From the NCBI RefSeq assembly GCF_030272615.1, contig NC_081410.1, positions 285,633,957 through 285,697,956 of the forward strand: DNA of 64,000 nucleotides. Reading direction: 5' to 3'. Positions 11,119-21,031 of the stretch are shown here, piece after piece. The DNA is from Cryptomeria japonica (taxonomy: Eukaryota; Streptophyta; Pinopsida; Cupressales; Cupressaceae). The position numbers and the translations under genes are program-made. A model generated the notes under the pieces. It saw nothing but the letters and a program-made list of their open reading frames with translations, was not told the origin of the DNA and did not search any database. Within the stretch, counting starts at the first letter, position 1. Each line of letters starts with the position of its first letter.

Positions 11119-12435
11119 GATGGAAGGTATTGACTATGAGGAGACTTTTGCTTCAGTAGCTAGAATTGAAGCTGTTATATTGTTGCTTGCATATGGTGCT
11201 TACAAGAACTTCAAGGTATATCAGATGGATGTCAAGTCAACCTTTTTGAATGGTGATTTGGAAGAGGAAATCTACATTGAGCAACCGGATGGATTTTCAT
11301 TATCAGATGAAGGAGATATTGTATGCAAATTGATGAAAACATTGTATGGACAGAAGCAAGCCCTCAGAGCCTAGTATGCTAGATTGGATAAGTATTTATT
11401 AAAGTTGGGATTTTGTAAAGGTACTGTTGATAGTAATTTATATTTTAAGGTTGATAAAGATAACAATTTTGATTGTTGAATTCTTTATTGAAGATATCAT
11501 TTTGGAGGAGATGATGACTTGAGTATGAACTTTGCTGATGATATGCAAAAGAAATTTGAAATGTCTATGATTGGTGAGATGAAATTATTATTAGGATTAT
11601 AGATTACTCAAACTGATAAAGGTATTTTCATTTCGTAATCTAAGTATGTGAAGGAATTGTTGAAGAAGTTTGGGTTAGATGATTCCAAACCTGTTGGCAC
11701 TCCTATGATGACTGGATGCAAGTTGTCTAAGAATGATGAATCTTAGAAAGTTAATCAAACTTTGTATAGATCTACGATTGGTGGATTGGTGTACTTAACT
11801 CAAACTAGACTAGATATTATGCATGTTGTTTGTCTTTGTGCTAGATTTCAAGTTGATCCTAAAGAGACTCATGTTATTATTGTTAACAAGATTTTTAGAA
11901 ACTTGAAGGGGAATGTTGAGTATGATTTAGGTATCTGAAGAATGATGATTTTATGTTATGTGCCTACCCTAATGTTAATTGGGTAGGCGATGTTGATGAC
12001 TAGAAGATTACTAATGGTGGAGATTTCTTTTTGGGAAAATTTTTGGTTTCATGGTCTAGTAAGAAACAAGATGTTGTATCTCTATCTACTATTGAAGTTG
12101 AATACATTGTTGTTGCTAGCAACTGTACTCAGGTAGTTTGGATGAGGTAAATGTTGAAGGATATTAGAGTTGTTTATGATGATCCTACTATTATATATTG
12201 TGATAATTCAAGTGCTATCAATATTTACAAGAATCTGATACTGCATTCTAAAACAAAGCATGTATCAATAAAGTATCACTTCTTGAGGGAGAAAGTCAGT
12301 GATGAAGAAGTCACATTGGAATATGTATCTACAAAGAATCAGATTGTAGATATTTTCACTAAGCCTAGGCTTGTAGATACATTTGTCTATTTGAGAGACA
12401 AGTTAGGGGTCTCAACCCCTCCTGATGAGAACTAG
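11119..12435 (+). pseudogene. pol: copia element D: 3' fragment of pol (RT and RNase H)
   Basis: Starts abruptly inside the reverse transcriptase at [17 protein letters not shown], joined to the LTR of element A, so gag, protease and integrase are missing. [23 protein letters not shown] and [10 protein letters not shown] are RT blocks. The catalytic FVDD box reads FIED (nt 11484-11495, second Asp of the motif intact, Val-Asp changed to Ile-Glu). Many stops and frame breaks follow. The RNase H end is readable again at 12151-12435 (IIYCDNSSAINIYKN, VDIFTKP, ending DEN). Less similar to A, B and C than they are to each other. Confidence 0.85.
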
Positions 12436-12759
12436 ATGCATTGTGATGCATCAATTCAATGGATTTCAGAGCCTTATCTTTTTATCTAGGTTAATGAGTT
12501 GGTGTTTCTACTAAGCCAAAGTAGTTAGTGAGTGATTCAGATGTTAAAATTTGTGAAGGGGGAGAGAAGCATGATTTGTATTCTATCTTTGGCATTGTTG
12601 TCAAATGGGGAGAGATGCATGTGAAAAAATGTTTTATCTTTGGAGCTTTGTGTGCATGATCTTAGGGGAAGTTTGTTGGAGATTGCTGGTGTTGATTCAT
12701 TCCTTTGCATTGATTTTTTTTTACATTCATATGTTGCCATCAATGCCAAAGGGAGATAT
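12436..12759 (+). other. 3' UTR and polypurine tract of copia element D
   Basis: Noncoding, with repeated short G-rich tracts (GTGAAGGGGGAGAG near 12553, TGGGGAGAG near 12606). It ends in ATCAATGCCAAAGGGAGATA directly before the LTR start TGTTGG, the usual PPT position. Confidence 0.7.
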
Positions 12760-14119
12760 TGTTGGAAGTTGTTGCTGCTAGGATATGTTGTTGTCATTGA
12801 TGTCAACATATTCCTATGATTTGGTGTTGCAGAGAGTTGTTTTGGTGATTTGGTGTTTGCAGTGAGTTGATCTGGTTGGTTTATCTATTTGGGATGTTGA
12901 ATCAACTAGAGATACCTCATTCTTTATTGATTCCATGATGCTATGTGGTGATTTGGTTGAGTTGTGGATTCTGGTATGCAAAACAATTTTTTGTGTTCTA
13001 TGATTGGCAGAGTTTGGTATTTGATCTGTTGTGATCCAGTATGGTTGTATCTTTGGTTGTAGATTTTGGATTGTGTTTTGGATGCTCATGTATATCTTCA
13101 TTTCAGATGGTTCATGATTTGGTTCTCTGCAATTTATCTTTTTAGTCTGAATTACTACTTATAAGTGTTCTTGTGTGTTAGTGTGTTGATTGATGAAGTT
13201 TTGATTAAGTGGCATTGGTGCAGCTATAGTGAATGGTTCTAATGTGCTTGCTGGTGTTTCTTGATCATATCATATTTGTTTTAGTAGTCTGCATTGATCC
13301 TTGTGCGCGTTCTTGAACATCCCTTGGGTCTGGTGATATTCTTTATGTTATGCGATATTTTTGGTGGTGTAGCATGTTGGGATTGATTTTGGCGAGATTT
13401 CTGGTGGTGTCGCGTGTTCAAGGATTTTGTTTAGGTCCATGCTATATCGTCTATGGTATTGCACTGGTCTGGTGGTTTATTTATGAATTGTGTGATGTAA
13501 TTTTGTAATTAAGGGTTGAGGGTTTCGTCAAACTTGTAGTCAAGGTTGATGAATTGTTAAATAGGTGGTATATTCATGTAATTTGGGTATAAATGTGATG
13601 TCTACATTATTAGAGAGTGGTGTATTTGTGAAAAAATGAAGTCATCTTTTGGTATGTGTATTGAGAAGAGATTGTTGTAGGACAGACAAATGAGATCAAC
13701 TAGAATTGTCATCAAGCATTAGCAGATGCTATCTTTGTAATTCATGTAATCTGGATTGTAGTCTGAATATTATTGTAAGGTAGTGAACCTTCCCTGAGGG
13801 TTGGAGCCTTCTGTTTCATCATATTTTGATCACTAAGCTCTAGACAGTGTACTTGGATGCATGTGCATTCCCTATTGTAATATTTACATATACTACTGCA
13901 AAGTATCATCTTATTGTGGGTAGGTTCCCACTGTGGTTTTTCCCTTAACAAGGTTTTCCAAATCAAAAATCTTGGTGTTATATGTGTTGCTGTTATTATC
14001 TTTATCTTTATTCTTGTTGCAGTTGATCAAATCTGATATTGTACTTAATTTATTTAATCCAGTGAAAACTGATTCACCCCCCCCTCCTTCTTAGTTTTCC
14101 TTCATTGTTGTTGACAACA
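12760..14119 (+). repeat. 3' LTR of copia element D
   Basis: Begins TGTTGGAAGTTG after the PPT and has the TCATTGATGTCAACA box close to the start, a TATAAAT at 13588-13594 and the C-rich box GATTCACCCCCCCC at 14070-14083. The end at GACAACA (about 14119) is an estimate because no partner LTR is in the window. The upstream half of D is missing, so no target duplication can be tested. Confidence 0.65.
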
Positions 14120-16620
14120 CATTTGGCATAAAATATGAGGAAAAATCCTCCAATAGGAATATTGATGCCACATAGGATCATAACAAACTCTTCTAGAATC
14201 TTGTTTCCCTTATCCTTTTCTCTTTTGAAAAACTCAATGAATTTAGTTTTCATTGATTCAATCTCAGTTATTGGATGTGTTGGCAAGTTCTTCAATTATT
14301 CTTCCAAGTAATTGACTTCATCCAAGCTTGAGGTAAAGGTTGTGTCCCATCCTGGCCCATAATCTCTTGTCTTATTGGCAAGTATAGTGAATGAGTGGAT
14401 ATCATCCATCTAGCTTTTGGAAGGTGATCCATCCATTCCAAAGAAGATGATCCTCAACTAGATGATCGACATTAATATCAATTCCTTCATCCTTCTCTTC
14501 CTTAAGAATGATCTCGGTTACTTTGAAGATCTTGTCATGTATTGAATTTATTGCTTGATCAACTTGGGTGCATCTACCATTGATATCTTCAAAAATGACT
14601 TTTCTCATGTGAAGGAAATTACACCTTTGCTAGAAATTAGGTGATTGTCCATCTTTCAATACTCCTTTGATCACAAAAGTCTACTTTGGCATCTTTTTAA
14701 TTACTTGCAATGTGGGTATGGTGAAATCTCTAGTGTATATAAAATTTTCTTATTTTATTATAAGCGCTCAAGTTCTTTCAAGGATTCCCATTGCTCTATG
14801 AAATATTTTCATTAGTTTCGCTACGATGTATTTTCCCTTTCAAAAGTATTATTAATAAAAGTATCCATCAATTGTGCCAAATATTTCATCTTTTCAAAGT
14901 CATCAACTGAGTCTCGGGGAAGCAATGGTAGTGGCGTAGCTAAAGGATCATGTTTCCTCAGCGATTCCTTGAGTTGTTGGAGATGACTTCTCAATACACT
15001 ATTTTCCTTTTCCAACTTCTCATTCTTTTCTACTTCCAACTTTAGCATGCCATGAACTATCTTCACTACATCATTCATACCTTACAATGTCTGATCAGTG
15101 GTGGGAGGACCTAAATCAATAGTCTCCAAGTCATATTCCTCTGTTATGATCTCATCTTCGAGCTTATCCACTCTTGGAGTGGCAATTTGTATTATTTTAG
15201 ATCCTTCACCATCTCTTGTCATATTTGACATCTTCATTGTCTTCTTCTTTTTAGTCTCTTGAGTTCTATCCAGGATGCTATCTAATTGAATGTGATATTC
15301 TTATTCTTCCACTATCACTTACTTTGTCAATGTCTCTCTAAGCCATGCAGGAATAGATGATCTCTCTTCTCCCACTCGTACTTCATTCAATTGTTGATCT
15401 TTTGGGGGTGGAGACATAACTTCTTGATCTGAATCTTCAATGCTCACATATAAATCACTACCTTCCCTATTATTGATTGGCTTAGTGGGACTACCTTGTC
15501 TTGACCCAATGGCTGATTTCCCTTGTCCAATCTTTTACACCTATTGTTCTCAATTGTAGATTCTACAGACGCATTCACCCCATGATCAATGCTTTCTCTA
15601 GGCGGGTTATCTTCTTGGACAACAAATTAATTCATTTCCATTTCATGCATGAAATAAGTACTTATAGAAATGTGGTGTGAACCTACTTTATGCTTCTTCT
15701 TTGTCAGATTCTTTCCTCTTAGATAACTTTGAATGAGCTGATTGGGAGGCACTTCCACTTTAGCTTTCACTTTCTATCTCATCATTACACGTTTCTACTT
15801 TCCCCATTAATTCAAATGTGATTTGAATGCTTTGAATCTTCAATACATGAGTTTGAGAATATAACCATCATCATGTGTATGATAAAACTAGCTTCATTAG
15901 TTGCTTCAAGTTGGTGACCTCTAGCTCAATCCAATTGACTTTCACTTCTTTATCTTTCTCTTGCTCATATATTGGTAGGAGGCACCTTCCATTGTCTTGT
16001 ACTTGATTGTGAACTTAAAAAACCCTACTATTTCTAACAATATCGATAGGTACCATCAAACACATTATTTTCCTTCTGTCTAAATCATCTTTAACATTCA
16101 TGAAATGATATTCTAACTGTAACTTGTGCTTGTGTCTCCTTCCACTTGATCTCTTTATGTTACCGTAGGGATAAAAGCTATCTCTGGAAAAGTATGGGAT
16201 AAGGAGAGACTTTAATTCCTCATCTACCTTCTCTGTTGCTTGCAAGGATGGGCACACCTCTAATGATTTTCCTACTAAGATGGGAATTGGAATCCTTGTC
16301 TTATGTTTATTCCTCTAAATATTGTTGTATGCCATCAATTGGCTCACTAGCGTGAGCAATACCAACTTGTTAGTAAGATATCTCGGTAGCATGTAGGGTG
16401 GACAAAAGAATCCTTGTATTCTTACATAGGTGAACTTGGGAATAAACCAAGCATCGAACTTCTCTATTAGCTCTTTTACCTTGGGTTTTATGAATGCCAC
16501 CTTGCAACGTTCTTGTGATGTGCATAGTGAAGGCATCATTAACTCTTTTGTAATGTATTTTAATGAGGTAATGCAGCTATGTGTATGATTCACATGCTCT
16601 AAATTCTCTTTCTCTTGTAC
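14120..16620 (-). pseudogene. degraded minus-strand coding region of unknown retroelement type
   Basis: About 2.5 kb in which several minus-strand frames (16593-16315, 16257-16015, 15078-14821, 14608-14402, 14295-14074) read as pieces of one protein-like sequence interrupted by stops and shifts. Visible features: FDAWFIPKFTYVRIQGFFCP and PPYMLPRYLTNKLVLL at the right, a basic KRSSGRRHKHKLQLEYHF block, then a leucine-zipper-like stretch (VEKNEKLEKENSVLRSHLQQ) and an acidic C-terminal part. No RT, integrase or knuckle is seen. I do not recognise it; a gag-type or accessory frame of an old non-autonomous element is the likeliest reading. Confidence 0.4.
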
Positions 16621-17318
16621 CGAATGGACCTCAATAGATTATTCCTACATAATCATGAGCTCTGGCAAGTGAATTTATGATGTATGAACTCTTGTATAAT
16701 TTTTCAGTTCGTAAAAGTCTCTTGAGCATAATATCAATGTTACTACTTATAATCCTTTCTTAATTGATTCTCTCTTTTCCAATTGATATTATCTCTACGA
16801 AGTAGAACATCCAATTCTCAAACTGAGATGCCTAAGGGCTCCTGCAATTTGGTTGAGCAATGTAATCAAATAACCAAATTATTCCTTGAAGTCGATCTTG
16901 TGGAGCTTCGTGGGTATCTTGGATAATCCAACGTAATACCCGCCAAAAATACCCTAGAGAAACTAAATGAGTAACATACTCTAGATGGAGATATATTTTT
17001 TAATATCAACTAATGCAATGCATAACATCATCTAAAATTATATCCATGCTAATATATGAATATCTAAAGGACAAGGCTAGGGAAACCAAAGATGACCCCT
17101 TGATCATTAACGCTCATATCTCTGAGAGCTACAAAGACTCTGACTTGAATGGGGATTAGAAAGCAAGCTCAACAGAGGGTTATAGGTGCTGGTTTAAGAA
17201 AGCCCCACTGAAGCAAGAAGGGTACGTACGCCCTTCCCCATCCATCGGGTAGGGCTTTTTTCCTCTCGTATCGAGCCACTTGGATTGATTCTTTAGTCGA
17301 GTCTTCTCGCTTCCCATT
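16621..17318. other. noncoding stretch with possible gypsy-LTR-like edge
   Basis: No supported gene. At 16932 the sequence GTAATACCCGCCAAAAATA resembles the opening of some plant gypsy LTRs (TGTAATACCC...), but no partner end was found. 17165-17318 is more GC-balanced and leads into the acidic reading frame. Confidence 0.3.
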
Positions 17319-18250
17319 TTGGTTTTTCGGAGTGTTCGGCCACCCTTGATCAGCCCAACACCCCTACCCACAAAAAAAAGGAAAGTTGAAACAGAGCATG
17401 AGGAAAAGGAGGTGCATTGTGATGAGGAAGAGGAAAAGGATAAGGACACTGATAGTGAAATGGAGCAAAATAAGGATGAGAACTATGGTGAAGGGGAGGA
17501 AGGGGGTAACTCCGAAAACCCTCACTCTAACCCTAAGGGCTCAGAAAGTGAGAATGCTACTCTGAATCCTAAGGAGTATGACAACCCTAACTCCGAGGAG
17601 ACTAAACAGGGCAAGGAATTTGCGAACACCATATTGAACACCACCTGTAACTGCACTCTAGAATCCTTCAATTTCCAGAAATGGGTTGTCAAAAATATCA
17701 CCAGTATGCAAGGTAATCAAAGGGAGCTAGAAGATAAGATTAATAAGTTGATTAAGGATTCTAACTCTGGGAAACAGAATGAGGATACAGAAAATAGTGA
17801 AGCTAAGGAAGAAATGGAGATGGAGGATTGGATGGAGAAAGATTTGATCAAAGGGGACCTGAAGCACTTGGAGGATGTTATCAGAACTCTGAAAGAGCAG
17901 GCGGAGGAGGACAAAGACAACATCAACACCCGGATCGCCTATAATGAGAAGGCTCTAAAAGGCCTCATGAACCACAACCTCTAGGTCGTTAAAGTTTCTT
18001 CCCAGAATATGAATGCTTTGGTGGATCATTTGGAAAGGAAAAATCAGGATAATAACCTAGTAATTATAGAAGACGCTCCAACCTCCAGCCCTACCCACCA
18101 GAATCCTAGACGTAGAACTAGGCAGACCACCACTAGGAAGGACACCAAAATGAAAGAGAGCTAGCTGGGATAGGAAAATGACATGAGGGAAGCAGCCAAG
18201 GTGATGATGCTCTTGGTACAAAATGTTGAGGAATTGATTAAGAGTTTTTA
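17319..18250 (+). pseudogene. acidic reading frame with a T/G-rich tail, possible LINE ORF1 relic
   Basis: One frame runs from about 17319 (no ATG seen; the open frame begins at a TTG) to the stop near 18250, interrupted by TAG at 17982-17984 and by two stops near 18163-18174. It encodes about 310 residues: a Lys/Arg patch (PTKKRKVETEHEEKE), a long Glu/Asp/Lys/Asn-rich region, predicted helices (FNFQKWVVKNI; LKHLEDVIRTLKEQAEED), and a basic RRRTRQTTTRK patch. A T/G-rich noncoding stretch follows, ending CCCTTAAAACCTATCTTTAC at 18399-18418. That ending resembles plant non-LTR element ends, hence the LINE idea, but no endonuclease or RT is present. A low-complexity host exon cannot be excluded. 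Confidence 0.4.
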
Positions 18251-18898
18251 ATTAACTTGTAATGCTGGGCTTGGGGCCAATTTCTTGCTAGCCTCTTGCT
18301 GTCCCTTTCTCTGCTGCTGGTTTTTTTGTTGGTCTTTTGCAGCTGTCTTGTTTTGTTTCCTTCTTGGCTATCTATCAAATGTAATCAGGTTTCAGGTCCC
18401 TTAAAACCTATCTTTACTTAATCAAAAATATTAATCATTATGAACATTAATTATAAACACTTTAATTAATTACACAAGTGGAATAACATCACAATCATTA
18501 CTACTATCTCTCTAGGGTACCTTAACGTCATTACTTATTACAACTATCATAAGAAATAATATTCTACTCACACGATTACCACACCTATCAATGATTAATC
18601 CCTTAATCTTAATCAAATGTAACTTATATAATTCCTTCCATTACGAGATGCAATCTACTTAATTATTTAACCAACATGAGATGCACTCTACTCTATCATC
18701 CAACTAATATGATATGCTTACTCTTTCAATGCAAGACTAATCCCTTTTCCTTAATTCATTTTATAGCCAAATCCAAATGTCTTAAACCCTTAACCATAAC
18801 CTAACTACATGATCTTTATCCATCCATGATATAATGCAATATCTAATGCATAAATATAGACATTTTATCCATGCCACTCATGCATCTAAATTCCTAAC
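18251..18898. other. AT-rich noncoding DNA, left flank of element B
   Basis: T/G-rich to about 18420, then A/T/C-rich with no ORF. It ends in CTAAC (18894-18898), the left copy of the candidate target-site duplication of element B. Confidence 0.5.
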
Positions 18899-19901
18899 TG
18901 TTGGTATTTTGGTATGGTTTTGTCATTGATGTCAACACCTATAATACTTATCAACTCTGGCACTTTGGAGGATCAACAATGTTCACCAGCAAGCAAGTGA
19001 CTTACGCACAGTCACAGGTATTTGGTACACCGGTAGGATATATTGTTCACCGACACTTAAATGACATGGAAAACATCTGGTTATGTTGAAGACATCATTT
19101 GGACACTTTGTCTTGTAGATTTGTTCATTGGCATATTCGTATTTACATATTTGTTGTTACCGGTAAATAGGTCTAGGTTATGCACCGATAGGCTTATCTA
19201 TTCCAGATCAGCATGGCACGCTTTGGAGATGATTTTGTTGTTATTGTAAATGCATTAAGCCGACATGTTGAATCAGATATTGCATCGGTTATTGATTTAC
19301 TTGTAATTATTTTATTGTAATATCTTTTAGAGTAGACCTACTAAAATTGGTCTTAGGTTATGGTATATATGTAAGATCTTATTTGTAAGATCAATATGCG
19401 ATAGGGATAAGAAATTGTAAGAAGGTATATGCAAGAATAAGCAAAGCTATATACACAGACATCATTTGAAGGTGAAGCAAGGTTTTTGTAAAGACAATCA
19501 GAACTACACCGGTACTGAATCCAGCATATGAAGATGCTATTTTGAGTAGTACATCATAATTGGATTTAACCATCCAATTGTAGTCAGTGTGACTCCTATT
19601 TGTGTTTGAGTGGTGAGCTCTAGGCACTTGGCCTTTCTGCATGTGCAGATCCCATTTGTATACACATACTATCTGCATTAGTATCATCTGATTGTGGGTA
19701 AGGTTTCCCACCATGGTTTTTCCCCTTACAGGGTTTCCACGTACAAATAAACTGATAATTAACTGATAAATTGTCTACTAGCATAAAGTTTTGTTTATCG
19801 ATATTAAGGATTAAGGTTAGTTAAGTTTTTTTTCGTTTGAATTTATTTGACAACTGATTCACCCCCCCCCCCCCCCTCTTAGTTGTCTCTAGGACCTAAC
19901 A
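18899..19901 (+). repeat. 5' LTR of copia element B
   Basis: A 1,003-bp LTR, TGTTGGTATT ... GACCTAACA. It contains TATATAT near 19374, then GTAAGATCTTATTTGTAAGA, and a run of 15 C at 19862-19876 in the C-rich box near its end. It matches 24422-25482, with about three differences in the first 60 bases. Confidence 0.93.
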
Positions 19902-19903
19902 AT

Positions 19904-19915
19904 TGGTATCAGAGC
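19904..19915 (+). other. tRNA-iMet primer-binding site of element B
   Basis: TGGTATCAGAGC, 2 nt after the 5' LTR: a perfect match to the site used by most plant copia elements to prime minus-strand synthesis. Confidence 0.95.
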
Positions 19916-19958
19916 TCAGTCCTCTTTTTGCAGAAGTTTAACAGCTTGAGGAGATCCA

Positions 19959-21031
19959 ATGTCTACTAGCTATTTCAGGAAGGATAGTCTTAAAATTGAT
20001 GGAACTAACTATGGTATATGGAAGATCAGAATGGAGACACATCTAAATAGCATTTGAAAGGACATCTGGGATGTTACAAAGAATGGCTATACAACTCCTA
20101 CATCTAGTTAGCCTAATCCACCTACCTTAGGAAAAGATGAAGAAAATGATTGCAAAGCAAGAGAAGCACTTTTGAGCGCATTAACAGATCAGAAAATCAT
20201 GGGATTATCAGATAGAGCTACTGCTAAATCTATTTGGGATCATTTGGAAACATTGAATGAAGGAGATTCCATAGTTAAAATTGCAAAACTTGAAAGCTTC
20301 TGGGTCAGGTATGAAAATCTAAAAATGGAAGAAGATGAAAGGATTTTTGCTTTTATGGAAAGAGTAAATGAAATTGTTTTGGGTATTAAATGTTGTGGAG
20401 AAACCTTCAGTGAAGATGAAATTGTTTCAAAAGTTCTAAGAGGATTGCCACCGGCATATAAAATGAAAGTTACTACTATAAATGAGTTGAGAACAATGCC
20501 TAATACATCAGTAACTAGGGATACATTGATTGGAAAACTTTCAGCTTTTGAAATTGAGGAATTTGGTCTTGTTGCTACTATAAAGACAGATTTAGCTTTT
20601 AAGGCATCAACATCATCTACACCATCTTTTGACAAATCTGATTGCAAAGCCTTTTATGCAAGAGAACTTGAGGAAAGAAGGAGAGAAAATGAAGAACTTG
20701 AAGCGCTATTTGCAAGGAAAATACCTAAAGGTCCAGTTGGAAGTAAGTATGAAGGTAAAGAACCCTTTAAATGTTTTAACTATAATAATATTGGTCATAT
20801 GGATTCAAGATGCCTTGATAGACATGTTAGACTAAGAGAAGAAGCTAGAAGAACATACAAGCCTAACCCTAAATATCAGAGATACAGATTTAAGAAGAAT
20901 AAAGATAAATCTTGTTATCTTGTTGATGAAGGAGTCACTGATGATTCTGATGAAGATCCGATAGACAATGGACGGGTTTTTGTTGCTATAACAGAAGATC
21001 AACTGGCACCTACTGTTCAACCGGTAGAGTA
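19959..21031 (+). pseudogene. gag: gag of copia element B
   Basis: Capsid/nucleocapsid protein. Start chosen at ATG 19959 (MSTSYFRKDSLKIDGTNY), the first Met after the PBS, giving the usual copia gag N-terminus LDGTNYxxWKxRMET. Two early stops (TGA near 20056 and TAG near 20108) precede the long open part 20172-21032 with NEGDSIVKIAKLESFWVRYE and LPPAYKMKVTTINELRT. The zinc knuckle at 20772-20813 reads CFNYNNIGHMDSRC: its second Cys is Tyr, so it should not bind zinc normally. Gag and pol appear to be one frame family, as in Ty1/copia elements with a single polyprotein. Confidence 0.88.
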
